Positions 34,594 to 43,905 of a stretch of 64,000 nt of DNA are shown here, in pieces. The translations under genes and the position numbers were made by a program. Within the stretch, counting starts at the first letter, position 1, and every line of letters begins with the position of its first letter. This DNA is from Deltaproteobacteria bacterium (GTDB lineage: Bacteria > Myxococcota_C > UBA6777), in contig SBHC01000046.1 of NCBI GenBank assembly GCA_006226375.1, positions 56,768-120,767 on the forward strand. The letters are read 5' to 3'. The notes beneath the pieces were generated by a model, which ran no database searches, had not been told where the DNA came from, and worked only from the letters and a program-made list of their open reading frames with translations.

Positions 34594-36072
34594 TTATGGA
34601 GCGGGAGCGACAAAGCGAGGATGCGTTGACTGCCAGGGAGGAACCCAGCCACCAAAGGCTTCTTCCAGCGCCATCGCGACCGCGATGGTTTTGTGGTCAT
34701 GGCCGTGGGAGGCGCCTACTTGAACGCCCAGAGGAAGACCTTTGGCGTTGAGGCCCAAGGGAACCTGGGTCACTGGAACTTCCATCACGTTGAGGACTGC
34801 TGTGTACACCCAATGAAACGGTGTTAACAGCGGCTTGGAGTGAATGGGGGCAGGCTCTGCATACGAGGGAAAGAGAAAGACTCCATCGTCGCCAAGAAGC
34901 TCGCGTAGCGTTTCGCGAAGCTCGTTTCCGAGCGTTAGCATGCGCGCGGCATGTTTGGGGAACACTGCGCTCAAGTTATCGGCGATGCCAAGAACAATCG
35001 AAGGTGCCGTGTGTTTGGATTGACCCACGCACCACTTGCACAATTCCCAAAACAGCGGCCAGGGTGTTTGGTAGCCCAGAAGGTCTCGGAACGCGTGGGG
35101 GCCTTGGGCTATTTCCAGCATGCTGGCCCAGATGTCCAACGACTTCTTCAGCGCTGGCAGACGCAGCGTTTCGACCTGTGCCCCTTCCGAGCGAAGGAAG
35201 TCTGCAACGTCTTGTTGCGCTCGAACCAGATCTGGGTGGACTCGTGTGGAGCCGTTGTCGGGGATGTGGAGCACACGCAAGTCGCTGAGCTTTACGTCAG
35301 AGGGGTGACCCATGTCCCAAACCTGGCATTCATGGTCGTGACCGTCGGGTCCCACCAGAAGCTGCAACAAGGGCCAAAGGTCTTCGGCTTTGCGACAGAG
35401 CGGACCTGTTGTGAGGTATCGAAGGGCGGGTCCTTCGTGAGGCGAGGGAAACTGGCCTGTTCCTGGTACGAGCGTTCCTGTGGGCTTGTGCCCAAACACG
35501 CCGTTGAAGAAGGCGGGGAGTCGGATGGAGCCGCCGATATCGGAGCCCAGACCAAACGGGGATGCGCCAGAGCCTACGATTGCGCCTTCTCCTCCGGAGC
35601 TGCCACCGACCATTCGACCCGGATCATAGGGATTGTTGGTGCGCCCATAGACCGCGTTGTTGCTCTCCAACCACATGCAAAGCTCAGAGAGGTTGGTGAC
35701 TCCCAAAGGAACAACGCCTGCTCTTTGCCAGCGTTGCACTGCGGTTGCGTTGGTTCTCGCGATGGTTCCTTTTCGCGCGACAAGACCGGCAGTTTGGGGC
35801 ATTCCTTGCAGCGCAAAACACTCCTTGATGGTGCAAGGTACTCCAAGAAACGGTGGCACGTCTTCTGGCGTGGCGTTGCGCAGGGTTTCGTCGGCAGCGT
35901 CAGCCTCGCTTTGTGCTTGGGCAAAGCGCTCTGCAACGATCGCGTTTAAGTAGGGGTTCACCTTTTTGGCGTAGGTGATGTGAGCGTCTACAATCTCACG
36001 AGACGACACTTGTTGGGTGCGGATCCAATCCGCCAACTGACTCGCCGAAGTCGTCAACCATTCGTGCACCAT
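34594..36072 (-). CDS. amidase-signature (AS) family amidase
   Basis: 492 residues from ATG 36072, after AAGGAG. Ser-cisSer-Lys triad readable: PCTIKECFA (Lys), MVGGSSGGEGAIVGSG (cis-Ser) and GLGSDIGGSIRLPAFFNG (nucleophile Ser). PVTQVPLGLNAKGLPLGVQV near the end is typical. Closest in wording to fatty-acid-amide-hydrolase-like amidases rather than GatA. No signal peptide. Substrate unknown. Confidence 0.9.
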   Translation of the reverse strand: MVHEWLTTSASQLADWIRTQQVSSREIVDAHITYAKKVNPYLNAIVAERFAQAQSEADAADETLRNATPEDVPPFLGVPCTIKECFALQGMPQTAGLVARKGTIARTNATAVQRWQRAGVVPLGVTNLSELCMWLESNNAVYGRTNNPYDPGRMVGGSSGGEGAIVGSGASPFGLGSDIGGSIRLPAFFNGVFGHKPTGTLVPGTGQFPSPHEGPALRYLTTGPLCRKAEDLWPLLQLLVGPDGHDHECQVWDMGHPSDVKLSDLRVLHIPDNGSTRVHPDLVRAQQDVADFLRSEGAQVETLRLPALKKSLDIWASMLEIAQGPHAFRDLLGYQTPWPLFWELCKWCVGQSKHTAPSIVLGIADNLSAVFPKHAARMLTLGNELRETLRELLGDDGVFLFPSYAEPAPIHSKPLLTPFHWVYTAVLNVMEVPVTQVPLGLNAKGLPLGVQVGASHGHDHKTIAVAMALEEAFGGWVPPWQSTHPRFVAPAP

Positions 36073-36197
36073 GAAGCTCCTTCTCCAGGTTTTGCTTGTG
36101 CGGGCTTTGACCATACCGCGGCGAGGTCAAGCAGGTCAATGGAGAGGGTTCTGTGAGCATCGCTGTTGTGGGATTTGTAGGAGGGAGCGGCTGCAAA

Positions 36198-37454
36198 TCA
36201 ACTGGTGAGTGTGGGTTGTTCTTCAGCCAGGACATGCTCCAGTCGCTCCGCAACGCGTTTCCAGGTGAAGCGTTCAAGCACGACGTTGCGAGCGTTTTGT
36301 CCCATACGAGCCAGATCTTCTGGGTTGTTGAAGAGAGTTGTGATGGTTTCGGCAAGATCTTCCACTTGACCGACCTGGAACAGCTGTCCGTTGTGTCCAG
36401 GTGTGACCATCTCTGGAAAGGCCCAGGCGTTGGGCAACACACAAGCCACCTCGTACAGCATAGTTTCGAGAGGGGCGATGCCAAACGGTTCATACAGAGA
36501 GGGCATCACGAACAGAGAGGTGTCGCTCAAGAGGCGTTGGTAGGTCGCCATTTGCAATGGGTCGGTTTTGGAGAGGAAGCCATAACACGTCACACCCTTG
36601 GCGAGGTGGCTGGGGATGTTCATGTTTTGGGGGCCAACGATATGGAGTTGTGCCTTAGGGTGGCGCTGACGAACGATCTGAAACGCTTCCAGAAGTTGCC
36701 AGCCTCCTTTTCGGGCAAAGTCGATCCCTACAAAGAGGATGGACTTTTGGTCGTAGTCTTTGTGGGAAGGAGGGTCTGGAATCTGATCCAGGTTGATGCC
36801 TGCACCTATCGTAATGACGCGATCTTCAGGGATGCCGAAGTCTTGGATGAAAGAGCGTCGCAGGTAGTCGCTCATGGTCAGGATCTTGTCCATGCCCTGG
36901 TACACTTCGCTCTCGTAAGCAAAGGCTTGTTCCACAATCTTGGCCGAAAGCTTCAAGGACTGAAAGTGCGGACTGGCAGCGAGCTGTGCGACATTTCCGT
37001 CGTGGTACGAAAAACAGCGAGTTTGACCTTTCACAATGGCGGGGATGTTGTAAATTCCACCGAATTGAAGAAAGGTGTGCTGAAAGTCGGAGGGGAGCAG
37101 TGCATGCTCCAACTCTTGCGTAAGCCATTTGTAATATTGGGTATCGAGATAGTAACGCTGTCGCCAGGTCTCGCGCGGCTGGGTGAAGTTGCGTGCGATC
37201 AAAAACCACCGCTTGAGGCGTGAGGCGTCCACGCCGACCGCGCGTTGGAGTAAGCCTCGATCACTACAGGCATTGAGGAGTTGGCGGCTGCAACCTGACC
37301 AGGTTCGGGGAGAGAAAGGATCGGAGCCCACAAGGGCGCCGCCCATCAAGGTCACCACTTTACGGCGGGGAAAACTTGGCGTCATGGGATAATCTCTTCG
37401 CGACAGGGGCTCAACATTGCCAATTAATCGATTCGATTTTGCTGCAAAAGGCAT
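36198..37454 (-). CDS. GT4-type glycosyltransferase
   Basis: 418 residues; ATG 37454 follows AGGAAAG. An internal ATG at 37385 would give 395 residues and is possible. C-terminal GT-B half: ILFVGIDFARKGGWQLLEAF, LHIVGPQN, FVMPSLYEPFGIAPLETMLYE (the E-x7-E motif), FPEMVTPGHNGQLF and ITTLFNNPEDLARMGQNA. Retaining sugar transfer from a nucleotide sugar, typical for polysaccharide or glycolipid synthesis; acceptor unknown. Separated from the amidase by 125 bp. Confidence 0.87.
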   Translation of the reverse strand: MPFAAKSNRLIGNVEPLSRRDYPMTPSFPRRKVVTLMGGALVGSDPFSPRTWSGCSRQLLNACSDRGLLQRAVGVDASRLKRWFLIARNFTQPRETWRQRYYLDTQYYKWLTQELEHALLPSDFQHTFLQFGGIYNIPAIVKGQTRCFSYHDGNVAQLAASPHFQSLKLSAKIVEQAFAYESEVYQGMDKILTMSDYLRRSFIQDFGIPEDRVITIGAGINLDQIPDPPSHKDYDQKSILFVGIDFARKGGWQLLEAFQIVRQRHPKAQLHIVGPQNMNIPSHLAKGVTCYGFLSKTDPLQMATYQRLLSDTSLFVMPSLYEPFGIAPLETMLYEVACVLPNAWAFPEMVTPGHNGQLFQVGQVEDLAETITTLFNNPEDLARMGQNARNVVLERFTWKRVAERLEHVLAEEQPTLTS

Positions 37455-37513
37455 TGTTAAACTTTCCTGTCACGCGGGAGCGAGAATCCCAATGAGCAGT
37501 GGCCTTGATGGGG

Positions 37514-37546
37514 CACAAGAGCTATGGAGCTAAGTAAGCTCTTGTG
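37514..37546. promoter_or_regulatory. 10-bp perfect inverted repeat in divergent promoter region
   Basis: CACAAGAGCT (37514-37523) and AGCTCTTGTG (37537-37546), 13-nt spacer, 170 bp before the 37719 lipoprotein gene and 60 bp upstream of the glycosyltransferase gene. Could be an operator or a transcript hairpin. Confidence 0.4.
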
Positions 37547-37718
37547 GGATTAACAGGTCTGTCGCTCTGAAGTTCCTCCGCTTTTAAAGATTTTTCTCTC
37601 TTTTCCAACTTTTTTTGGAACGCAGCAGATTGAAGCTCTTCTCATGAGGAACGATGTGTCCTATTCTCTTGTTTCAAGAAACTGGATTGGCAAAAGAATT
37701 GTGTGTGGGAGTACCGAG

Positions 37719-38204
37719 ATGGAGCGTGTTCGATGGAGAGCTTGGCTTATCCTAATGGGCCTTGTTGGCTGCTTGGGACTGGTCGGGTGCAAAAAGGATC
37801 TGCTGGATGAGCTGGAAGGGTACGGTCGTGTCGCAACCCAGGCCAACCCACAAATCGAAGCGGTAAGCACCGTCTTTCAGAAGGTGCGCCAGATGCCCGA
37901 GCTTGTAACGTTGCGCAGCCACCTCAAAGAGAAAGTCCTTCCGGCGCTGCAAACGTACATCAAAACCCTTGAATCTCTTCGTTTGCAGCACAAAGACTTG
38001 GCTGAGGCTCACGACATTCTCGTGAAAGCTCACCAAGATTGGTTTCGTGCCTTGTCTCAGTTTCACCAGCAAGCCACCACAGACACCTTGCGTATGAAAT
38101 GGGTGTCTACCTTGCAGAAGCAAGCCCGCGAATACGATGCAGCTTTGCGCAAATACAAAAGTTACATGAAGCTGGTGTACCAGGCAGCGCGTCGACGTTT
38201 GTAA
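37719..38204 (+). CDS. small helical lipoprotein, first gene of a four-gene unit
   Basis: 161 residues from ATG 37719; lipobox LVGC (Cys24). The mature part is alpha-helical, with QIEAVSTVFQKVRQMPELV, HLKEKVLPALQTYIKTLESL and LKVAHQDWFRALSQ-like segments (here LVKAHQDWFRALS), perhaps a helical hairpin. Not recognised. The next gene starts 50 bp downstream. Confidence 0.65.
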   Translation: MERVRWRAWLILMGLVGCLGLVGCKKDLLDELEGYGRVATQANPQIEAVSTVFQKVRQMPELVTLRSHLKEKVLPALQTYIKTLESLRLQHKDLAEAHDILVKAHQDWFRALSQFHQQATTDTLRMKWVSTLQKQAREYDAALRKYKSYMKLVYQAARRRL

Positions 38205-38254
38205 GCGACTTTTCGTATCGGTAGCCTCTTTCTTTTTGAGAGCGAGTACAAGAA

Positions 38255-41200
38255 ATGATGGAAACTTCCACTCGAAGTCCTGCTGAACAAAAGGCGCTGG
38301 AGGCGTCATGGTCCAAGGCTCGTCGTGAGCTTTTGGAGGCCATGCTTCAAGTTGCCCAGTCTCATCGTTGGGCCGGTGATGTCGGCTTAATCCAGGACCT
38401 CCAACAATCCCATGATCCGATCGATCTGCTTCAATTTCAGAACTACTGGGAAGATGACAGCGACAGCGCGATCCTCTTGCGGCAGCGAGTGGAGGAGTAC
38501 CAACGCTGGGATCGCGAATGGTCCGACCACTTGGCGGATCTGGAGGTTCTGGAACAACAACGTCGCCAGGCCAACCAACGGCGCAACATTGTCTTGGCCT
38601 TGGGTGGTATTGTAGGGCTCGTGGCCGCTGTTCTCTTTCTTACGCCAGATACCGTCAAACAAACGTTGCGACGAAGTAAGATCCTTGACCTGCCCAAGTT
38701 CAAGACGTTTGGCGACGTCTCGTACTTTTCGGCTGCAGAGTTGGCGCAGTCGATGGCCTTGCAGCCGCCAAAGCTCACCAAGAAGGTCCGCTCGTATGCG
38801 GCGCTTCACTCTCCTCACACGACGTCGTTGTGGGGACCTCTTACTCATGTCTGGATGTACCGGGACAAGGCGGGTCATGTGCAAGATCTGATCATGACGG
38901 GTCACGCCGAAACCCGGGTCCGTCACAAGTGGTGGAGCTTGTTGTACAACACCGCGTTGACGCAGAAACATGCGCGTGCTTCGAGGCTTTTGCTCTCCGG
39001 TGTGGCGCGACTGTCGTTTCGGTACAACTGTCCACAAACCTCCGTTGTCAAAACGTATCTTCAAACACAGGTGTCGTGGCGAGAGCGATGGCAGCGCTCT
39101 TCTCAGAACGCGACCACCACCTCACTGGCCCAGGTTGATGACAAGCTCAAGGCGCTCAACACCACCTTGTCCACATTGCGGAAGCAGCCGGACGTAAAAA
39201 AATACATTCAATGCGTGGAGGAGCAGGGCCGCTCGTTCCTCTCGTTCTCTCGTCAGGCCAAGCAGCTGTTTGTGCAAGATGGTTTGAGCGTGCGCCATGT
39301 TCTGCCACACTCGCTTTGGAAGCAGGCGCACAAACGGCTCAAAGAAGGGTACGGCCAAGCCAAGAAGCAGGTCGTTGGGTTCGCCGACTTGTTGAAGCAA
39401 GCCAAAGCGCCTTCGGCTGTGATGTCGTTTTCGGTGCGCTGGCGAAGCAGCGGAAAGCCTGTGGTGTTTCGGCTCCCGAAGGCGACCTTGATGCACGAAA
39501 GTTTACCTCGTGCCCGGAGGATCTATCGCAAGGAGTTGGAACACGTGATGTTGGGCAACGCGCGAGAGCGTGAGGTCCTGTACAAGCGCCGCCTGGAGAT
39601 CAACGAGGAGCATCAGAGGCAGTGCAAAAACTGGAAAAGGGACAACTCGCCGCGCCTGCGCAAAAAGATTCAGATTGAACAGATCTGTTCGTCAGATGGT
39701 CGTTGTCACATGGCGACCTCGCCGATTGTGATCAACCAAAGTGACTATTGCGAACGTTATGTCCCGCTCAACTTGCTCTTGGCGAGGATGCGATTGCGTC
39801 AGATCCAAGAGCTGTTAAAGCGCATCCAAAGCCCAGCCAACCAGGCGCTGTTGGAAACCTTTGTGTCCCAGGCGATGTGGGATGCGCTGCTGCGCAATGC
39901 GCCCTTGCCTGTGGGCCAATACCAGGGTGAGCTGTGGCAATGGCAGGCACACACTCGTCGCAAGTTGTGGAGCCTTTTGTACCAACAAATGATGCAGAAG
40001 GGTGTCCCTGTTCATGCGCTGGCGCAGCCTCATGTTGTGTTTCGTGTGCGGGTTGAAGGCGACACGGTGGCCATTCGGCCGGTGTGGATTGTGGATCTTC
40101 GCTCGACCACATTTCGTTTCTCTCCTGAGTTCACCATCCCGATCCCAGAGGTTCGTTCTACGTCAGGTTCAGCGGCCCGAAGCTGTCGGTTTGCTGCGTT
40201 TGTACCGTCAAAAATCGCTCCCAAACCTTCTCCACAAGGGAAAGGGAAGCAGGTCAAGACAGACTCCAAACAGGCCAACAAACTCCAACCCAAGAAAGAG
40301 CCAGAGCCACAGCAGCTTCTTGAGAAGCGTGAGGAACTGCAGAACCTTTGTGGGCAAGGCAAGTTGGCAGAAGAGTTTCTGCGGTATTGGCAGAGAAACC
40401 AGAACACGCAGCGGGTGTTTGGAAAGCTCTCTGAGATGGGCCAAACGTTTCTGGACGTAAGAGACACCTTACAGGCGTTTCGGGCGATCAGCAGCGAGAC
40501 ATTAATTCGCAAAGGTTTGTTCTACTACATTGGTCGCTTGTATCGGATCCTGCGGGACTACCGAACCACTCCTCCCGAGCTTCATGCGCAGCTGGCTTAC
40601 ATCACAGCGGTTGGAGTGGCCCGCTACATGAAGCGGATCAGCAACATTCCTTTAACTGCCTGGGATGTGTTGTCTCACGTGGCTGGGTTGCGTACCCCTC
40701 GTGCTCGTGCCGTGCGAAAGCTTCGTTACGACAGCCGGTACGAAGCGTACAACAATCGCTTCTATATGGACGTACGTCGGTATCCGATCGCGCTGATCTC
40801 CCAGGCTGTGAGCAACATTCGGAGCATGGACTCCTGGTACTACAAAGACTGGGTCCGGCGCAAAGGAAGCCCACAGCGGCGCTCTCGTCTGATGGCTTCT
40901 TTGGACCGCTTCTATCCGCCGTCATCGTTGATGGAGCAGCACCTCCTCGACTTTCTCCGAGCCAAACGTCATCTGCAAACCTACCTGGCGCTGCAGAGCG
41001 CAGCGCAGTATGTGCTGCACAAGCAAGTTCCGCGGCTGCGAGGGTTGTTCAAACGGTTGAGCATGGCGCCGCTTCTTACAGAGGCTGACTCCTTGATCGT
41101 GCGGCGGATCCAAGACTCTGTGGGGGTGGTTGCCGAAGACACTCACATCGACAGCAGCAAACTTCGCATGCTTGCGTCCACACAAATGCAGCGGTCAGCG

Positions 41201-41770
41201 AGAGACATGCTGCAAAAGAGCCAAGAGCTGCTGGCCTCTTATGCTCTCAGCAACGTAGATACGCCGGCGTTGCGGTTGTTACAGGCTCGCATCCTGTTTG
41301 AGCAAGGCTTGTATCGAAAGATGCTTCAGGTCCTATGCAAAACACAGACCCCGCTGGCTTACTTTCGACCGGAGTTGCGTTGGAAGGTGGTGGGCAGCGA
41401 TTGGACGGGTGGGGTGCAAAACATCCAGGCTGAGATCAAGGACGAAGCCGTTGTAATCTCGGCCTCGCAGCAAGGACCGCCCAAGCCTTTGCTACGTATT
41501 ACCGGCCTGAGCGCGCAAGACCAACAGGAGCTGGTGGAGCGTTTGCAGTCGTTGGGTGCGCTGCAACATCCAAAGCACAAAGCGTCTGAGCAGATCTTGA
41601 TGCTCAGTGTGTCGTTGCCTACGAGGGTGCTGCGTGTGTTTCAACGGCTCCAACAGGCTGACGTTGCGGCCGCACTTGTTCGTGATATGGTGTACTCCTG
41701 CAAGGCCCCCGGCTCTTCGATGTTTCCAGTGTCTCGACGCTGTCGATTTCCTTTCCTCAAACTCCCCTAA
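38255..41770 (+). CDS. very large single-pass membrane protein of unknown function
   Basis: 1171 residues. Residues 1-108 are charged and helical. One transmembrane segment lies at 111-130 (NIVLALGGIVGLVAAVLFLT), preceded by QQRRQANQRR (positive inside), so the about 1040-residue remainder should be periplasmic. The bulk is helical with many Arg/Lys/Gln; a Cys-containing stretch occurs near residue 455-495 and a Lys/Pro/Gln linker near 650-690. No domain recognised. ATG 38255 has only a weak binding site (a second ATG follows). Cotranscription with the preceding lipoprotein (50 bp) and following gene (20 bp) is likely. Confidence 0.7.
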   Translation: MMETSTRSPAEQKALEASWSKARRELLEAMLQVAQSHRWAGDVGLIQDLQQSHDPIDLLQFQNYWEDDSDSAILLRQRVEEYQRWDREWSDHLADLEVLEQQRRQANQRRNIVLALGGIVGLVAAVLFLTPDTVKQTLRRSKILDLPKFKTFGDVSYFSAAELAQSMALQPPKLTKKVRSYAALHSPHTTSLWGPLTHVWMYRDKAGHVQDLIMTGHAETRVRHKWWSLLYNTALTQKHARASRLLLSGVARLSFRYNCPQTSVVKTYLQTQVSWRERWQRSSQNATTTSLAQVDDKLKALNTTLSTLRKQPDVKKYIQCVEEQGRSFLSFSRQAKQLFVQDGLSVRHVLPHSLWKQAHKRLKEGYGQAKKQVVGFADLLKQAKAPSAVMSFSVRWRSSGKPVVFRLPKATLMHESLPRARRIYRKELEHVMLGNAREREVLYKRRLEINEEHQRQCKNWKRDNSPRLRKKIQIEQICSSDGRCHMATSPIVINQSDYCERYVPLNLLLARMRLRQIQELLKRIQSPANQALLETFVSQAMWDALLRNAPLPVGQYQGELWQWQAHTRRKLWSLLYQQMMQKGVPVHALAQPHVVFRVRVEGDTVAIRPVWIVDLRSTTFRFSPEFTIPIPEVRSTSGSAARSCRFAAFVPSKIAPKPSPQGKGKQVKTDSKQANKLQPKKEPEPQQLLEKREELQNLCGQGKLAEEFLRYWQRNQNTQRVFGKLSEMGQTFLDVRDTLQAFRAISSETLIRKGLFYYIGRLYRILRDYRTTPPELHAQLAYITAVGVARYMKRISNIPLTAWDVLSHVAGLRTPRARAVRKLRYDSRYEAYNNRFYMDVRRYPIALISQAVSNIRSMDSWYYKDWVRRKGSPQRRSRLMASLDRFYPPSSLMEQHLLDFLRAKRHLQTYLALQSAAQYVLHKQVPRLRGLFKRLSMAPLLTEADSLIVRRIQDSVGVVAEDTHIDSSKLRMLASTQMQRSARDMLQKSQELLASYALSNVDTPALRLLQARILFEQGLYRKMLQVLCKTQTPLAYFRPELRWKVVGSDWTGGVQNIQAEIKDEAVVISASQQGPPKPLLRITGLSAQDQQELVERLQSLGALQHPKHKASEQILMLSVSLPTRVLRVFQRLQQADVAAALVRDMVYSCKAPGSSMFPVSRRCRFPFLKLP

Positions 41771-41790
41771 TCCACGCGATGGAGGTTTCC

Positions 41791-42720
41791 GTGACATTAT
41801 CAGCGCAGGCTTTCCAGGCCGCCAAACGGTTCATTGAGAACCACGCAAGACCCTTGGACCAGGCTCGGCTTCGCTTTCACCTGCAAGGTGGACCGGTCGA
41901 CGACGTGTGGGATGCTCTCACAGCCTTTCAAAACGAGGACGGTGGCTTCGGTCATGGGATAGAGCCCGACGTTCAAACTCCCGCCTCGTCGGTCCTTGGG
42001 ACCAGCATCGCGCTCCAGATCTTGCGAGAGACCAAGGCTCCAATGTCGCATCCGATTGTCAAGGACACCGTCCGCTATCTGGTGACGCAGTACGACGCAG
42101 AGCGCAAGTGCTGGCCGATGTTGGCTCCAGAGTCACAAGACGCTCCCCATGCTCCTTGGTGGGAAGGATACGAACAACTTCCCCAACGTTTTGGTGACTT
42201 TCTGATCAACCCTCGCGTTGAAATTCTGGGGTACCTGTTGGATTATGGCTTGCTGGTTCCCCCAGCGATTTTGGAGCAGGTGGTTCCAGAAGTCAGTGCA
42301 GGCGTTCGGGATTGGCCAGAGTCTCTCGAAATGCATGACTTGCTTTGTTACGTCCGTTTGGCCGGTACGAAGCAGCTACCCCACAACATTCAGGTGGAGC
42401 TTCTCCCCAAGCTGCAGAAAAGCATCGAAGACAAAGTGGGACATTCCCCCGAAGAATGGGTCAAGTACAGCTTAAAGCCCACCATGGTTGTGCGATCGCC
42501 CGATTCTCCGTTTGTCGAAAGCGTTGCGCCCTGGTTGGAGTCCAACTTTGCGTTTGAAGTGGAGCAGCAACATGAAGATGGCTCCTGGAAGCCGTCATGG
42601 TCGTGGGGTGACTTTTACCCAGAGACTTGGCCCAAAGCGCAGCAGGCTTGGGCTGGTAAGTTGACGGTGGAACAACTCATTCTCTTTCATAACTTCGGAA
42701 AATTGGAGCAACCTGCATGA
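41791..42720 (+). CDS. protein with terpene-cyclase/prenyltransferase-like alpha-alpha toroid
   Basis: About 309 residues. GTG 41791 is preferred because GGAGG lies five bases upstream; ATG 41779 overlaps that site. QNEDGGFGHGIEPDVQTPASS near the start and EVEQQHEDGSWKPSWSWGDFYPE near the end are QW-type motifs of the (alpha/alpha)6 terpenoid-cyclase-like fold. No DDXD-type catalytic motif or membrane helix was seen. Probably cytosolic; the fold also occurs in non-enzymatic repeats. Its stop overlaps the next ATG by four bases (ATGA). Confidence 0.72.
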   Translation: MTLSAQAFQAAKRFIENHARPLDQARLRFHLQGGPVDDVWDALTAFQNEDGGFGHGIEPDVQTPASSVLGTSIALQILRETKAPMSHPIVKDTVRYLVTQYDAERKCWPMLAPESQDAPHAPWWEGYEQLPQRFGDFLINPRVEILGYLLDYGLLVPPAILEQVVPEVSAGVRDWPESLEMHDLLCYVRLAGTKQLPHNIQVELLPKLQKSIEDKVGHSPEEWVKYSLKPTMVVRSPDSPFVESVAPWLESNFAFEVEQQHEDGSWKPSWSWGDFYPETWPKAQQAWAGKLTVEQLILFHNFGKLEQPA

Positions 42721-43571
42721 GAACCTGGATCACATGGGCTGGTTGGATCGCTGCTTGGATGTTTCTGTCGGGTGTGACCCCAGCACAGGCAGGTAAAATT
42801 TACCGATTTCGTACAAACGGCAACGGAAAAGGTGTCCGCATATCGAAAGGGTGGGGTGCTGTCCAGTTGATGGCCGTCGAGCGAGGTTGGGTCTATCTCT
42901 TCTCCAAATATCGTCGTGGTCCTGGAACCGTGTATCGATTCCGTGCTGACGGAAACGGCAAAGGTATCGCGATCTCAAAAGGTTGGGGCTCGGTTCGGTT
43001 AATGGCGGTCGATCAAGGCTGGGTGTACCTGTATTCCAAGCCGCGCAGAGGTACCGGTGGAGTGTATCGCTTTCGCGCCAAGGGCAACGGAAAAGGCAAG
43101 CGGATCTCCAACGGTTGGAGTCATGTGCGCGACATGGCCGTGAAAAATGGCTGGGTGTATCTGTTCTCCAAGCCGCCCCGAGGGACAGGTGGGGTGTATC
43201 GGTTCCGCGCCAACGGAAACGGAAAAGGCAAACAAATTTCCACCGGCTGGGGTTCGGTGAGAAGGATCGCTGTCAGTGGGAAGTGGGTGTACCTGTATTC
43301 CAAGCCAAGACGAGGCCGAGGTGGTGTGTATCGCTTTCGGCTCGGAGGACGAGGCAAAGGCGTTCGAATCTCTAGCGGCTGGAGCTTTGCCCGTGATATG
43401 GCTGTGAAGGGAGGCTGGGTGTATTTGTTCTCCAAACCACGCCGAGGTTTGGGTGGGATCTACCGGTTCCGAACTCGCGGCTCTGGAAGAGGAAAGCGAA
43501 TCTCAGACGGCTGGAGTCGCGTTCGATCCATCGACGTTGACCGAGGCTGGGTCTACCTCTACTCTCAGTAG
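42717..43571 (+). CDS. exported six-repeat protein, propeller-like
   Basis: 284 residues, signal with cleavage at AQA/GK (about residue 25). The rest is six repeats of about 43 residues: GGVYRFRANGNGKGKRIS, GWxxVRxMAV, GWVYLYSKPRRG. Glycine-rich loops with Trp, Tyr and Phe at fixed positions suggest WD-like or tachylectin-like beta-propeller blades. Very basic. ATGA overlap with the previous gene shows coupling. Possibly a carbohydrate- or peptidoglycan-binding lectin; inference only. Confidence 0.72.
   Translation: MRTWITWAGWIAAWMFLSGVTPAQAGKIYRFRTNGNGKGVRISKGWGAVQLMAVERGWVYLFSKYRRGPGTVYRFRADGNGKGIAISKGWGSVRLMAVDQGWVYLYSKPRRGTGGVYRFRAKGNGKGKRISNGWSHVRDMAVKNGWVYLFSKPPRGTGGVYRFRANGNGKGKQISTGWGSVRRIAVSGKWVYLYSKPRRGRGGVYRFRLGGRGKGVRISSGWSFARDMAVKGGWVYLFSKPRRGLGGIYRFRTRGSGRGKRISDGWSRVRSIDVDRGWVYLYSQ
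42792..43571 (+). repeat. six tandem coding repeats of about 129 bp
   Basis: Each unit encodes TATCGxTTCCGx-type (YRFR) followed by GNGKG and GWVYLYS. Nucleotide identity between units is moderate, so the duplication is not recent. Confidence 0.75.
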
Positions 43572-43631
43572 AGCGGTGGAGATCTTTCGCCGGTTTGAAA
43601 CGAAAATGGAAAAGACTGTTTCTAAAAAAAG

Positions 43632-43670
43632 AAAGGATCTGCGGTACAGAGGGAAAACCGCAGATCCTTT
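43632..43670. terminator. 14-bp perfect stem-loop with T-tract on the minus strand
   Basis: AAAGGATCTGCGGT (43632-43645) pairs with ACCGCAGATCCTTT (43657-43670), loop 11 nt. Read leftward it is followed by CTTTTTTTAG, the form of a Rho-independent terminator for minus-strand transcription; read rightward, only TTTACACC follows. Bidirectional use is possible (the exported-repeat gene ends 61 bp to the left). Confidence 0.7.
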
Positions 43671-43707
43671 ACACCCCAAAAATATCCCAGAAGGAGAACA
43701 TCATACG

Positions 43708-43773
43708 ATGTTCCTGGTGGAAGCTTTCGCTCCCAAGGCCGAGGTTGAAACAACAACCAAGCTTCTTGGATGA
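43708..43773 (+). CDS. candidate 21-codon small ORF with strong ribosome binding site
   Basis: AGAAGGAG lies nine bases before ATG 43708. The product MFLVEAFAPKAEVETTTKLL G has no run of a single amino acid as in classic biosynthetic leader peptides. Its stop lies inside the stem 43747-43805, so ribosome position could influence folding. Too short to prove; listed for checking. Confidence 0.3.
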   Translation: MFLVEAFAPKAEVETTTKLLG

Positions 43774-43805
43774 GTTGTCTCAGAGGAGGGCTTCGTTGTT
43801 GTTTC
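43747..43805 (+). promoter_or_regulatory. 11-bp perfect stem-loop overlapping the small ORF end
   Basis: GAAACAACAAC (43747-43757) and GTTGTTGTTTC (43795-43805) are exact complements; after one mismatch AAGC/GCTT extend the stem. Not followed by a T-run on the plus strand. Confidence 0.55.
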
Positions 43806-43889
43806 TCGCCCCGACCTTACACCTATAGTATCGCTCCAAGTGCGAAATGGTTTCCTATTTTCTTTCAGTGAGTTATGTCACGTCCGAAG

Positions 43890-43905
43890 TGTGACGTCAC
43901 TCACA
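43890..43905. promoter_or_regulatory. CRP/FNR-like consensus TGTGA-N6-TCACA
   Basis: Reads TGTGA-CGTCAC-TCACA, all ten consensus positions. It sits between converging genes with no called gene starting nearby, which hints at an unannotated transcript in this gap or a chance match. Confidence 0.4.
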
